Made by a program: the position numbers and the translations under genes
In this document: in pieces, positions 40,154-48,744 of the stretch
Numbering within the stretch: the stretch's first letter is position 1
Layout: each line of letters opens with the position of its first letter
From: Acidobacteria bacterium 28-1
GTDB lineage: Bacteria; Acidobacteriota; Blastocatellia; Pyrinomonadales; Pyrinomonadaceae
Assembly (NCBI GenBank): GCA_002050365.1
Contig: MWYZ01000088.1
Coordinates: forward strand, 1 to 64,000
Direction of reading: 5' to 3'
Length of the DNA: 64,000 bases
The notes under the pieces: generated by a model
Told to the model about the DNA's origin: nothing
What the model saw: the letters and a program-made list of their open reading frames with translations, nothing else
Database searches by the model: none

Positions 40154-42583
40154 TTATTGTTTTGCCGTCTGGTTTTTCTCGCGCGGCTTGGCGTTTTTAA
40201 CGTATTTATCAAACCACGAAATCATCTCGTAAAGTGTGTGTTCGACGGATTCGCGCCCCGCATAACCGTGCGATTCGTAGGGCAACATCACGAGCCGCGC
40301 CGTGCCGCCCGTGCCTTGCAGCGCGGCGAAAAGACGTTCGGATTGAATCGGAAAAGTTCCCGTGTTATTGTCCGCTTCGCCGTGAATCAGCAAGAGCGGT
40401 TCGTTGATTTTGTCGGCGTAAAAGAACGGCGAAATCTTTGTGTAAAGTTCAGTCGCTTCCCAAAAATTGCGCCTTTCGCCTTGAAAACCAAATGGCGTTA
40501 AGGTTCGATTATACGCGCCCGAACGCGCAATTCCGGCGCGAAACAAATCCGAATGCGCGAGCAGATTCGCCGTCATAAACGCGCCGTAACTGTGTCCGCC
40601 GACTCCGACTCGTTCCGGGTCGGTGACGCCCATTTCCACCGCTTTATCAATCGCCGCTTTCGCGCTGTCGTTAATTTGTTTGATAAAAGTGTCGTTGACC
40701 GTTTCCGGGTCGCCAACCACCGGCATCGTCGCGTTATCTAAAACCGCGTAGCCGTTCAGCAGAAAGAAAAGATGCGAGATTCCGCCGATTGAGGTAAAAC
40801 GATTGGTTGAACCGGAAACTTGTCCGGCAACCGAAGCATCGGTAAATTCGAGCGGATAAGCCCACACGAGCGTCGGAAGTCGCGTTCCTTCCTTATAATT
40901 CGGCGGCGTGTAAAGCGTGAACTGCAAATCAACGCCGTCGGCGCGTTTATATTTCACAAGTTGCTTTTTGATGCCGCGCAGTTGCGATGCCGGGTCGGGA
41001 AAGGTCGTTATTTTTTGCGCGGTTTGACTTTGAGCGGTCGAGCGCAGGTAAAGATTCGGCGGGTCGAGCGGTGATTCTTTGCGCGTCAGAAACCGTGTGC
41101 CGCTGTCGTCCAGCAAAACGACGAAACCTTCAAATTCAGTGTTGCCCGAACGCCAAATTTCTTCCGTCTTCAAAGTCTGCAAATTCATTCGGCGCAGAAA
41201 CGGTCGGTCGCCTTCGGTTGACGCGCCCGCGCCGCTCAGGAAAATCTCGTCGCCGTTTTGCTGAATCACGCTGAAACCATTCGGAAGGCGTTTGGTTACA
41301 GGTTGTCCGATGTCGTTGTAACGGTCGGCAACGTTCAAATCAAAAATCATTTTCGGCGCGGATGCGGAGGAACGGTAATCCATCATAAACAAACGCCGTT
41401 TGCGCGTGTCGCGGTTGTAGTCGCTGTAAAGCATTAAACCGTCTCGCTCGCCGAAAGTTCTGCCAGCAAAACGTTGTTGTGTTTTGACGATTTCGCTCGG
41501 CGCGTTTGAAAATGGCGCGGCGATTTTCATTAATTTGTCGCGGAACTCGACTTTGGCTTTCGGATTGCCGCCGTTGAGCGCTTCCGCCCAAACGAGCGTT
41601 GCGCTTTCGGTCGGAATCCAACCGTAATTGCGTGGCGCGGTCGTCACGCCGTCAACGGGAATATTATCCTGAAGCGGAACGCTCGCCACTTTATAAATTG
41701 ATTTACCGTCTTTATTCCAAATTTCGACTTCCTGCGGAAAATCGCTCGCCGGCAAAAGATATGAAAACGGACGCTGCACACGCGATGTTACTATGAAATT
41801 TCCGTCGGGCGAAATTGTCGCCGTGTCGAATATCGCAGGCTGTCCGATTTCCTTAATCTTGCCGTCAACGCTGACAACTGCAAGTTGCGAAGTCGCGTAA
41901 TACTCAAACAAACTTTCATCGTTCGGGCTTCTCAATAAATCCTGATAAGTCCGAATTGTGCCTTTTTTACCGGTCGTTTCCTGAATGTTCGGGGCAGTCG
42001 GCGTGAGATTTTGATAGTTTGGAGCCGCGTTGCGTTTTGACGGCACGAGATTAACGAGCAGAGATTTTTGGTCAGGCATCCACGAAAAGCCGCCGAACGC
42101 CGTATTGACGCGGGCGTTTTTAATCATTTTCGCCTTTCCGTTCGCCGTTTCGATAGTCCACAACTCGATGCCCGTCGGCGTAATGTTTCCCGCCGCGACG
42201 TATTTGCCGTCCGCGCTCCACTGCGCCGAAATAATCTGCGCGTTGGCGGGCAAATTTATAACTGTTTCCTTGCCGTCGGCGATATTTTTCAAAGCTAATT
42301 TGACGGCGTAAGATTGACGGTGTGCGCCGTTTGTATTCGGGTTGATTCGCAAACCCGCAAGACGCAGCATCGGCTGCGAAAGTTCCGCAATTGAAGGATA
42401 GGTGAGCGGTTCGAGTAGAAGAATTTTGTCCTTTGCCGGACTGATTGAAGTTTGCGGAAACGTCGCCGCGTTCAACACGTCCAACACATCTTTCGGCGGT
42501 TTTTTGTATGAACTTTGTGCGAAAAGATTCAGTGAAGACAGAAAAAGAATCGTCACGGAGAGAACAAAAATTTTAGATTTCAT
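40154..42583 (-). CDS. Prolyl oligopeptidase-type serine peptidase (S9), secreted
   Basis: An 809-aa secreted protein (signal peptide ending LFAQ). The first 540 residues look like a beta-propeller region (repeated WSADGKY, SPDGNFIV motifs), and the last 260 form an alpha/beta hydrolase. Catalytic residues are visible: Ser in GVGGHSYGAFMTA, Asp in LLLIHGEADNNTG and His in YESHGYAG. It resembles the S9C-type glutamyl-endopeptidase group. It follows a class A beta-lactamase-like gene by 2 bp, so the two form an operon with a shared promoter in the 43.6 kb gap. Confidence 0.9.
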   Translation of the reverse strand: MKSKIFVLSVTILFLSSLNLFAQSSYKKPPKDVLDVLNAATFPQTSISPAKDKILLLEPLTYPSIAELSQPMLRLAGLRINPNTNGAHRQSYAVKLALKNIADGKETVINLPANAQIISAQWSADGKYVAAGNITPTGIELWTIETANGKAKMIKNARVNTAFGGFSWMPDQKSLLVNLVPSKRNAAPNYQNLTPTAPNIQETTGKKGTIRTYQDLLRSPNDESLFEYYATSQLAVVSVDGKIKEIGQPAIFDTATISPDGNFIVTSRVQRPFSYLLPASDFPQEVEIWNKDGKSIYKVASVPLQDNIPVDGVTTAPRNYGWIPTESATLVWAEALNGGNPKAKVEFRDKLMKIAAPFSNAPSEIVKTQQRFAGRTFGERDGLMLYSDYNRDTRKRRLFMMDYRSSASAPKMIFDLNVADRYNDIGQPVTKRLPNGFSVIQQNGDEIFLSGAGASTEGDRPFLRRMNLQTLKTEEIWRSGNTEFEGFVVLLDDSGTRFLTRKESPLDPPNLYLRSTAQSQTAQKITTFPDPASQLRGIKKQLVKYKRADGVDLQFTLYTPPNYKEGTRLPTLVWAYPLEFTDASVAGQVSGSTNRFTSIGGISHLFFLLNGYAVLDNATMPVVGDPETVNDTFIKQINDSAKAAIDKAVEMGVTDPERVGVGGHSYGAFMTANLLAHSDLFRAGIARSGAYNRTLTPFGFQGERRNFWEATELYTKISPFFYADKINEPLLLIHGEADNNTGTFPIQSERLFAALQGTGGTARLVMLPYESHGYAGRESVEHTLYEMISWFDKYVKNAKPREKNQTAKQ

Positions 42584-42585
42584 AT

Positions 42586-43590
42586 TTACCTCGTCTGTTT
42601 GAAATTTTTTATTATTTTACTTGCGATACTCGGAATAATATCACGTTCCTCGGCGAAATTCTCCGTGAAAACCACCAGCACGAATTTCAAGCCGTCGGGC
42701 GTTTCGATATACGCGGCATCGTGGCGCGTCTTAGAAGTCCAGCCGGCTTTTGACCAGAGTTTCGCATCCTTCAAATTCAATTCGTTGAGCGCGATTGCCG
42801 TAAATCCGTGTGCCTGGTCGTCTGCATCTTTGCTCGTTCCGCTGAAATCACGCCGCATTAAATCCAACATCTGCCTGCTTCGTTCGGCTGAAACAGATTT
42901 GCCCAGAGCGATTTCCGCCATCAATCTGGCGGTGGCATTAGTCGTCAGCATATTGCGGTTTTCACCTTTATAATTACGAAATTGCTGTTCGCGCCCGTAA
43001 GCGTCTTCGCAGAAAGTTTTTTGATTGACATTGATGTTTTTGTAGCCGAGCGATTCAAAATAGCGGTTCACCGCGTTTCGTTTATACGACCAAGTTTCAA
43101 ATTCTTTGGCGGGAAGTTCGCTGCCGCTCGAAGTGTCGGTCAAAACATCCAAAATGTATTGCGTCGCTTCATTTGACGAATCAACAATCATATCTTTCAA
43201 ACCGCGCTGCAGTTCAGGCGAGGCAATTTTGATTCGCCCGTCTTCGAGCCAGCGGTGAAGCGCCGCCATATAAAACAATTTCACGACGCTCGCCGGATAA
43301 ATTTTTTGTTCGCCGCGATAATTCGCCATTTTCAGATTTTTCGCGTCGCGCATATCAATCAGCGTCGCCGCAATCGAATCGGTTTTAACCTTTTTCGCCG
43401 CAAAATTGTTCAGAGTTTCGCCGACGGCATTATTGAGCAGCGTCTGCAAAGCGGGCGATGTTTCTATATCAGTCAAAGGATATGTTTTTTGCGGATTCGG
43501 ATTAATGTCGCCTTTCGTCTGCGCGGCTACATTTGCAAAAGTTAAACCGATTACAATTAAGCTCAAAAAAATAGAAATTGATTTTTTCAT
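42586..43590 (-). CDS. Class A beta-lactamase-like serine hydrolase, secreted
   Basis: A 334-aa exported protein (signal peptide ending NVAAQ). Class A motifs are present: SxxK in PASVVKLFYM, SxN in DSSNEATQYIL, and the region corresponding to KTG in LWSKAGWTSKTRHDAA. The usual ExxLN omega-loop Glu is not clear, so beta-lactam hydrolysis is uncertain, and a peptidase or esterase role is possible. It is first in an operon with the S9 peptidase, divergent from an amino-acid permease. Intact length. Confidence 0.8.
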   Translation of the reverse strand: MKKSISIFLSLIVIGLTFANVAAQTKGDINPNPQKTYPLTDIETSPALQTLLNNAVGETLNNFAAKKVKTDSIAATLIDMRDAKNLKMANYRGEQKIYPASVVKLFYMAALHRWLEDGRIKIASPELQRGLKDMIVDSSNEATQYILDVLTDTSSGSELPAKEFETWSYKRNAVNRYFESLGYKNINVNQKTFCEDAYGREQQFRNYKGENRNMLTTNATARLMAEIALGKSVSAERSRQMLDLMRRDFSGTSKDADDQAHGFTAIALNELNLKDAKLWSKAGWTSKTRHDAAYIETPDGLKFVLVVFTENFAEERDIIPSIASKIIKNFKQTR

Positions 43591-43693
43591 TATTTTTTAT
43601 TTAATTCTCCAGTGGAAGTCTTTACGGAAAGCGTTTTAGAGAGTATAAACGAAAAGCGAGCCGCAAAAAAGTAAGCTCGCATTACCGAATCAA

Positions 43694-45049
43694 ATGACGG
43701 AAGAAAAATTAGTTCGCCGCATCAGCCGTTGGGATTTGTTGGCGATAACAATTAACTTAATTATCGGCGCGGGAATTTTCGGTTTGCCGTCGAAGGTTAC
43801 GGCTTTAATCGGCAGTTACAGCCTGTTGGCGTTCGTCGCCTGCGCCGTCATCGTCGGTTTTATCGTCGTGTGTTTCGCCGAAGTCGCCAGCCGTTTTCGT
43901 GAAACCGGCGGAATGTATCTTTACGCCAAAGAAGCATTCGGCTCGGTCGTCGGTTTTGAAGTCGGCTGGCTTTACTGGATTGTCCGCGTTACAACTTTTG
44001 CCGCCAATTGCAATTTACTGCTCGCCTATCTCGGATTTTTTCTGCCGTCGGCAAGCGAAGGAACGACGCGAATCGTTTTAATAAGTTTGGTGGTTATATT
44101 GTTAACCGTCGTCAATTTTATCGGCGTCAAAGAATCGGCGATTTTAACGAACGTCTTTACCGTCGGAAAAATTGTGCCGCTTCTGATTTTCGCTGCCGTC
44201 GGCTTGTTTTTTATTCAGCCCGAAAATTTCAGCTTTGCAAATACGCCCGATTATAATTCTTTTTCGAGCGCGGTTTTACTGCTTATTTACGCCTACGTCG
44301 GTTTTGAAGCGGCGGTGATTCCCGCCGGAGAAACGAAAGACCCGCAGAAAAATGTGCCGTTCGCGCTGGTGACGGCATTAGCATTTTGCGCCGTTCTTTT
44401 CATCGTCATTCAAATCGTTTCCATCGGAACTCTGCCGGAACTCGCCAAATCAGACAGACCGCTTGCCGATGCCGCTGGAAAATTTATGGGCAGTTTCGGC
44501 GCTGCTTTTATCGCTGCCGGCGCGCTTGTTTCGATTTTAGGAAATTTGAACGGCGGATTTCTCGCAGCTTCGCGGATTCCTTACGCGATGTCCGAACAAG
44601 GCGAACTCCCGCAAATTATCGGTCGAACGCACGAACGATTCAGAACGCCTTACGTTTCGCTTTTTCTAACGGCGACGGTGATGCTTTTTTTAACCATTCA
44701 ATCTTCATTCATAACGGCGGTCGCCATTGCGACGATTACGCGACTGCTGGTTTATGCGACGACGTGCGCGTCGCTGCCTGTTTTTCGTTTTCGGGAAAAA
44801 TTCATCGGTTTTGCATATCTCAAAAATGACGGCAGCATTCAACCCGCTTTCAGTTGGAAAGAAAACTCACCCGAAGCAAAATTTATCGCGCCTTTCGGTA
44901 TCGCGGCTTCTGTTTTTTCGCTGCTCTTAATCGTCTGGCTTTTGACGAATGTTGATTTCAGACGAGAAGGTCTGGCGATTTTGATTGCGGCGGCAATCGG
45001 ATTAATCGTTTATTTTGCTTATCAATTTTATCGAAAGCGTTTTTCGTAA
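43694..45049 (+). CDS. APC superfamily amino-acid permease
   Basis: A 451-aa inner-membrane permease with about 12 hydrophobic helices. The first helix has the APC-type unwound glycine motif IIGAGIFGLPSKV. LNGGFLAASRIPYAMSEQGELP matches TM8 and the following loop of APC transporters. It is probably an amino-acid importer or exchanger, but the specificity cannot be read. Its stop lies inside the coaX 3' end (22-bp tail-to-tail overlap). The gene upstream is divergent with about 100 bp between. Confidence 0.92.
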   Translation: MTEEKLVRRISRWDLLAITINLIIGAGIFGLPSKVTALIGSYSLLAFVACAVIVGFIVVCFAEVASRFRETGGMYLYAKEAFGSVVGFEVGWLYWIVRVTTFAANCNLLLAYLGFFLPSASEGTTRIVLISLVVILLTVVNFIGVKESAILTNVFTVGKIVPLLIFAAVGLFFIQPENFSFANTPDYNSFSSAVLLLIYAYVGFEAAVIPAGETKDPQKNVPFALVTALAFCAVLFIVIQIVSIGTLPELAKSDRPLADAAGKFMGSFGAAFIAAGALVSILGNLNGGFLAASRIPYAMSEQGELPQIIGRTHERFRTPYVSLFLTATVMLFLTIQSSFITAVAIATITRLLVYATTCASLPVFRFREKFIGFAYLKNDGSIQPAFSWKENSPEAKFIAPFGIAASVFSLLLIVWLLTNVDFRREGLAILIAAAIGLIVYFAYQFYRKRFS

Positions 45050-45795
45050 ATAATCTTTAAACTTTCAAGCATCAATGTTTCATCAACAATCTCAATTTTT
45101 TCAGAACTTTCTGCAATAAGTGTTGCCAATCCGCCCGTCGCCACCACTTTCGGTTTTTCACCGAGTTCCTTAACCATCTTTTCGATAATTCCGTCAACCA
45201 AACCGATGTAGCCGAAATAAATTCCGGCTTGAATCGAGTGAATGGTTGAATTTCCAATTATGCTTTCCGGTTTTTTAATTTCAATTTTTGGAAGTTTCGA
45301 TGTGTTTTGGAAAAGCGCATCGGCTAAAAGATTCATTCCCGCAGTGATGATTCCGCCCAAAAATTCACTTTTATAATTAACCGCGTCAATCGTCGTCGCC
45401 GTTCCGAAATCGCAGACGATACACGGTTTTCCATATTTTTCGATTGCTCCAGCCGCCGCAACAATTCTATCAATGCCAACGCTCGACGGTGGATTGTATT
45501 TTACTTGCAGTCCAAAATCGAAAGTCGCGTCAAAAAAAGTCGCCGTTTGTCCGAGATATTTTTCGGACATTTTTTGAAAGGTAAAATTGAGTTGCGGAAC
45601 AACGGAAGACGCAATTAACGCCGAGATTTTTTGATAATCAAAGTTTGAAAGGGCAAGTATCTGGCGAATCAAAACACCGAGTTCGTCGGAAGTTCTTTCG
45701 CAGGCGGTGGCAATCCGCCAATGCTCAATTAAATTTTCGCCGTCAAAAATTCCGAGCGAAGTGTTAGTGTTGCCGATGTCAATTGCGAGAAGCAT
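45028..45795 (-). CDS. coaX: Type III pantothenate kinase
   Basis: Phosphorylates pantothenate in the first step of coenzyme A synthesis. The 255-aa protein shows the CoaX signatures DIGNTNTSLGIFDG (ATP-binding phosphate 1), GIDRIVAAAGAI and VCDFGTATTIDAV (phosphate 2), and the adenosine motif VVATGGLATLIA. It overlaps the convergent permease gene by 22 bp. Downstream of its stop lies coding sequence only. Upstream is a heptameric inverted repeat. It should be essential unless another pantothenate kinase exists. Confidence 0.95.
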   Translation of the reverse strand: MLLAIDIGNTNTSLGIFDGENLIEHWRIATACERTSDELGVLIRQILALSNFDYQKISALIASSVVPQLNFTFQKMSEKYLGQTATFFDATFDFGLQVKYNPPSSVGIDRIVAAAGAIEKYGKPCIVCDFGTATTIDAVNYKSEFLGGIITAGMNLLADALFQNTSKLPKIEIKKPESIIGNSTIHSIQAGIYFGYIGLVDGIIEKMVKELGEKPKVVATGGLATLIAESSEKIEIVDETLMLESLKIIYEKRFR

Positions 45796-45806
45796 TTAGG
45801 AAAAAT

Positions 45807-45874
45807 GAAAAGTGAAAAGTGAAAAGTGAAAAGTGATTTACCATCAATTATTCACTTTTCACTTTTCACTTTTC
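45807..45874. repeat. GTGAAAA heptameric inverted repeat
   Basis: GAAAAGTGAAAAGTG... (45807-45836, four units) returns inverted at 45852-45874 with a perfect 23-bp match. It lies between coaX and the acidic hypothetical gene. Confidence 0.9.
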
Positions 45875-45881
45875 GCTAATT

Positions 45882-46223
45882 TCAACCTTGCAGCGGCAAG
45901 CCGTCGTAAACAATCTGCCAACCGTTTTTGCGACTTGTTCGCAGACTTTTCGTGAACCATTCGAGAGCCTTTGCGGGGTCGTCGTAAATCTGCACTGAAG
46001 GGTTTGCTTCGCGCGGGTCAACGCGGCAGATTGCACCGCCCGCCGTGGCGGTTTTTATGCACAGCAGCGCGACCATATTATTTTTCGACAAAATAGCGGT
46101 TCGCACATTAACTTCGTCCAAATCCACTTCATCAAATTCGTCAAATTCGTCAAAGTCTTCTAAGTCCGGTTCAAAATTATCAAATTCCAAATCTTCCGGG
46201 TCAAAATCAAATTCGTTTTTCAT
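45882..46223 (-). CDS. Hypothetical protein with a very acidic N-terminus
   Basis: A 113-aa protein. The first 38 residues are almost only D, E, F, L, N and P (FEPDLEDFDEFDEFDEVDLD), a low-complexity acidic stretch. The rest is a compact alpha/beta domain (RTAILSKNNMVALLCIKTATAGGAI, NPSVQIYDDPAKALEWFTKSLR). I recognise no family. It has no signal peptide or membrane segment. It reads away from a divergent zinc-ribbon membrane gene. The acidic tail could mimic nucleic acid or bind a basic partner (speculation). Confidence 0.7.
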   Translation of the reverse strand: MKNEFDFDPEDLEFDNFEPDLEDFDEFDEFDEVDLDEVNVRTAILSKNNMVALLCIKTATAGGAICRVDPREANPSVQIYDDPAKALEWFTKSLRTSRKNGWQIVYDGLPLQG

Positions 46224-46366
46224 AATAAATCCTTATAAAAAATACTTCTTACAAGTTACACACTTGCGGCGGAAAGTTCAATCTGTATTTTTCTTCCGTC
46301 AAATTTCGATAGTTTGCTATAGTGATTTCGGTTTGATAATTAAAACAAAAGTGAGCAGGCAAATCA

Positions 46367-46777
46367 ATGGAAAATTTAACCGAAAATATAATCGGCGACC
46401 AACCTTATCAAAACACGATTTTGTGCGTCGCGTGTATGAAGGAAAACAACGGCGCGGTAACTTTTTGCAGATTTTGCAACGCTGCGCTCAGCTTGACGGA
46501 TAATCCCGACCATTTGCAAAAAATCGCTATGGAAGGCGCGGTTTATTCTAAAGCCGTCAAAGTCAAACCGAACATCGTGGTTCTCGTCGGAGTTTGGCTG
46601 CTATTTTTTCCGATACTAATTGTTTCTTTGCCGTCAGCAATTTCAGTGATGTTTGAGGGCGGAGGCGGAATGCCGTCATTCGTCATATTTTGGATTTTAA
46701 TCATTATTACCATTTTTAGCGGAGCGATGCTTCATAAGGTAACCCGCAATTATTACAATGCCAGAAAAGCGAATTAA
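46367..46777 (+). CDS. Zinc-ribbon membrane protein, hypothetical
   Basis: A 136-aa protein with a zinc-ribbon-like start (CVACMKENNGAVTFCRFC, two CxxC pairs). Two membrane helices follow (about residues 69-91 and 99-121: IVVLVGVWLLFFPILIV, FVIFWILIIITIFSG). No family name is certain. The short 143-bp gap to the divergent gene on the left should hold its promoter. It ends 6 bp before the birA stop on the other strand (convergent). Confidence 0.75.
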   Translation: MENLTENIIGDQPYQNTILCVACMKENNGAVTFCRFCNAALSLTDNPDHLQKIAMEGAVYSKAVKVKPNIVVLVGVWLLFFPILIVSLPSAISVMFEGGGGMPSFVIFWILIIITIFSGAMLHKVTRNYYNARKAN

Positions 46778-46783
46778 TTTCGC

Positions 46784-47530
46784 CTAATCGTTTTTTCTCA
46801 ATCTTTCGACCACGCCCGCGTGAATGATTTTTATTTCGCCGTTTTTGGTTTCAACCCGCAACGCGCCGCTTTCTTCGAGTCCGCGAGTTGTTCCCATAAC
46901 CGATTCATTTCCCAATTGAACCGTTACGCTTTTGCCTCGAAAATATGTTGACCTGGTTGCCCATTCTTGCCGAATTTTTTCTGCACCGTTTTCGTTTTTT
47001 AAAATTTGGTAATACTTTGCTAACCGCGTGGTTAAATTTTCGAGTAATTTATCGGCATCAATTTTTTGGTTGTTTTCCTGTTCGATTGAAGTTGCAATCG
47101 CTTCGAGTTTAGGCAGAAGGTTTGATGATTTCAAGTTGATGCCGATGCCGATAACCACTGCCAAACCTCGTTTCGTTTCCGTCATTTCCGCTAAAATCCC
47201 GCAAACTTTTTTTTCGTTAATGTGAACGTCATTTGCCCATTTTATATCAGGCTTTAATTTGTAAACTTCGCGCAAAACATCATAGACGGCAACCGCGCTC
47301 ATTAATGTCAGTAGCGGCAGAAATTTACTTTCAATCGTCGGACGCAGAACGAGGCTGAAATAAAGTCCCGCATCTTTCTCGGAAATCCAAGTGCGTCCGT
47401 GTCGTCCGCGTCCGTCAGTTTGTTGTTTGGCGACAACACACAAACCTTCGTCCGCGCCCTGTTTAGCTTGATTTAACGCTTCCGTGTTGGTCGAATTAAT
47501 TGAATCAAAGCGAAGGATCGTAAATTTCAT
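46784..47530 (-). CDS. birA: Biotin-[acetyl-CoA-carboxylase] ligase
   Basis: Activates biotin as biotinyl-AMP and attaches it to the carrier protein of acetyl-CoA carboxylase. The 248-aa protein is the short class I form without the DNA-binding domain: it starts directly at MKFTILRFDSINSTNTEAL. Active-site motifs are QQTDGRGRHGRTW (biotinyl-AMP lid), KWANDVHINEKKVCGIL and GIGINLK. The ATG at 47530 is chosen over a longer frame, which would only translate the palindromic repeat upstream. No repressor function is expected, since the HTH is absent. Confidence 0.93.
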   Translation of the reverse strand: MKFTILRFDSINSTNTEALNQAKQGADEGLCVVAKQQTDGRGRHGRTWISEKDAGLYFSLVLRPTIESKFLPLLTLMSAVAVYDVLREVYKLKPDIKWANDVHINEKKVCGILAEMTETKRGLAVVIGIGINLKSSNLLPKLEAIATSIEQENNQKIDADKLLENLTTRLAKYYQILKNENGAEKIRQEWATRSTYFRGKSVTVQLGNESVMGTTRGLEESGALRVETKNGEIKIIHAGVVERLRKND

Positions 47531-47535
47531 TAGTA

Positions 47536-47590
47536 GGGAACGCCAGCATCTTACCGGTATTAGGGTTTGCCGGCAAGATGCCGGCGTTCT
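47536..47590. repeat. REP-like palindrome GGAACGCCAGCATCTT...
   Basis: GAACGCCAGCATCTTACCGG is mirrored at 47569-47590 with two mismatches. It fills the gap between egtD and birA. The same words return at 48621-48727 and, shortened, at 40051-40070. Confidence 0.85.
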
Positions 47591-47591
47591 G

Positions 47592-48560
47592 TCAAATCGG
47601 TTTCCAAAGTGAGTTAGTGTAAAATTTTTGGCTGTCAAAAAAGTATTGCGAAACTTCAAATCCGCTTGTTTGCGCCAAGTCTTCAATCATTGCCAAACTA
47701 TATTTTTGTGAAATCTCCATAAAAATCGGCTCCCACGCGGCAAAATCGAAAGTTTTATTTAATGATTCGACGAAAACCGTCTGCGCTTTACGGCTGATGA
47801 GAAACGACCGCGCCGCGCCTTCAATCGGATGATAGCTGGCGTAGTGCGAAAAATTTTCTAAATTAAAATTTGCGCCGAGTTCGCGGTTGATGCGCGTTAA
47901 TAAATTCAAGTTAAATTTAGCTGTAATATTCTGCATGTCATCATAAGCGCATAAAATTACACGCGGGTCTTTTTGTAAATCGAATCCGATAAAAAGCAAA
48001 TCTGTGCTATTCATTACTGCCCGCAACTGCCGGAAAAAGTTTTGAGCTTGTTCTTTACCGAAATTTCCGATGTTTGAGCCAAGGAATAAAATGATTTTGC
48101 GTTTGTTTGATTTTGACCGGAAAGTTTCCAGCGTTTGAAAATAATCGCCCTGCTCGGTTTGAATTGAAAGCCCGGGAAATTGAGCTTTAAATTTTTCGGT
48201 CAAAAAACTTAACGCTTCTCCGGAAATATCAATTGGAACATAAGTAAAATCAGCAGTTTGTTTGAGAAAATAATCAACCAGAAGGGAAGTTTTTGAGCCG
48301 TCGCCCGCGCCGAGTTCAATTAAATCAAAAGTTTCATTCGCTGTTGTAAAAGCTCGAAAAATTTCACCCGTCTGCGTCGAGAAAATCTCAAATTCCGCCT
48401 GCGTCAAATAGTATTCGGGCAGTTTCATAATTTCTTGAAACAGCCGACTGCCTTCATCGTCGTAAAAATATTTTGAAGATAAAAACTTCGGCGCGGCAGA
48501 CAAACCGCGCCGAATATCGTCAGCGAATGTATTTTGCTTGATTGCGCTTGAACTTTGCAT
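47592..48560 (-). CDS. egtD: L-histidine N-alpha-methyltransferase (ergothioneine)
   Basis: Trimethylates histidine to hercynine with SAM, the first step of ergothioneine synthesis. The 322-aa protein has the family start YFYDDEGSRLFQEIMKLPEYYLTQAE, SAM motif I ELGAGDGSKTSLL, the YVPIDIS turn, FLGSNIGNF and the late DLQKDP. Histidine-binding residues lie in NLLTRINRELGANF. It is downstream of egtB on the minus strand, separated by a repeat element. Together they form a minimal ergothioneine route. Confidence 0.92.
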   Translation of the reverse strand: MQSSSAIKQNTFADDIRRGLSAAPKFLSSKYFYDDEGSRLFQEIMKLPEYYLTQAEFEIFSTQTGEIFRAFTTANETFDLIELGAGDGSKTSLLVDYFLKQTADFTYVPIDISGEALSFLTEKFKAQFPGLSIQTEQGDYFQTLETFRSKSNKRKIILFLGSNIGNFGKEQAQNFFRQLRAVMNSTDLLFIGFDLQKDPRVILCAYDDMQNITAKFNLNLLTRINRELGANFNLENFSHYASYHPIEGAARSFLISRKAQTVFVESLNKTFDFAAWEPIFMEISQKYSLAMIEDLAQTSGFEVSQYFFDSQKFYTNSLWKPI

Positions 48561-48620
48561 TTTCTTTTAGTTTAAGATTCAAGATTTAAGTGGTCGGACA
48601 AAAATATATTTGACTATGAA

Positions 48621-48727
48621 GGAACACCAGCATCAAGGCTTTCAATGAACGCGCTGAGCGTTCAAATACGCTTGCCTTCTCAGCTTTTTACGTCGCAGGG
48701 CGTTTGCCAGCAAGATGCTGGCGTTCC
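48621..48727. repeat. 107-bp repeat element with inverted ends
   Basis: GGAACACCAGCATC (48621) pairs with GATGCTGGCGTTCC (to 48727), with one mismatch. An inner hairpin GAACGC/GCGTTC sits at 48647-48663. It shares the CCAGCATCTTGCTGG word with copies at 40056 and 47536. It occupies the egtB-egtD spacer and could affect co-transcription. Confidence 0.8.
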
Positions 48728-48744
48728 TTTATTTGCCAAATAAT

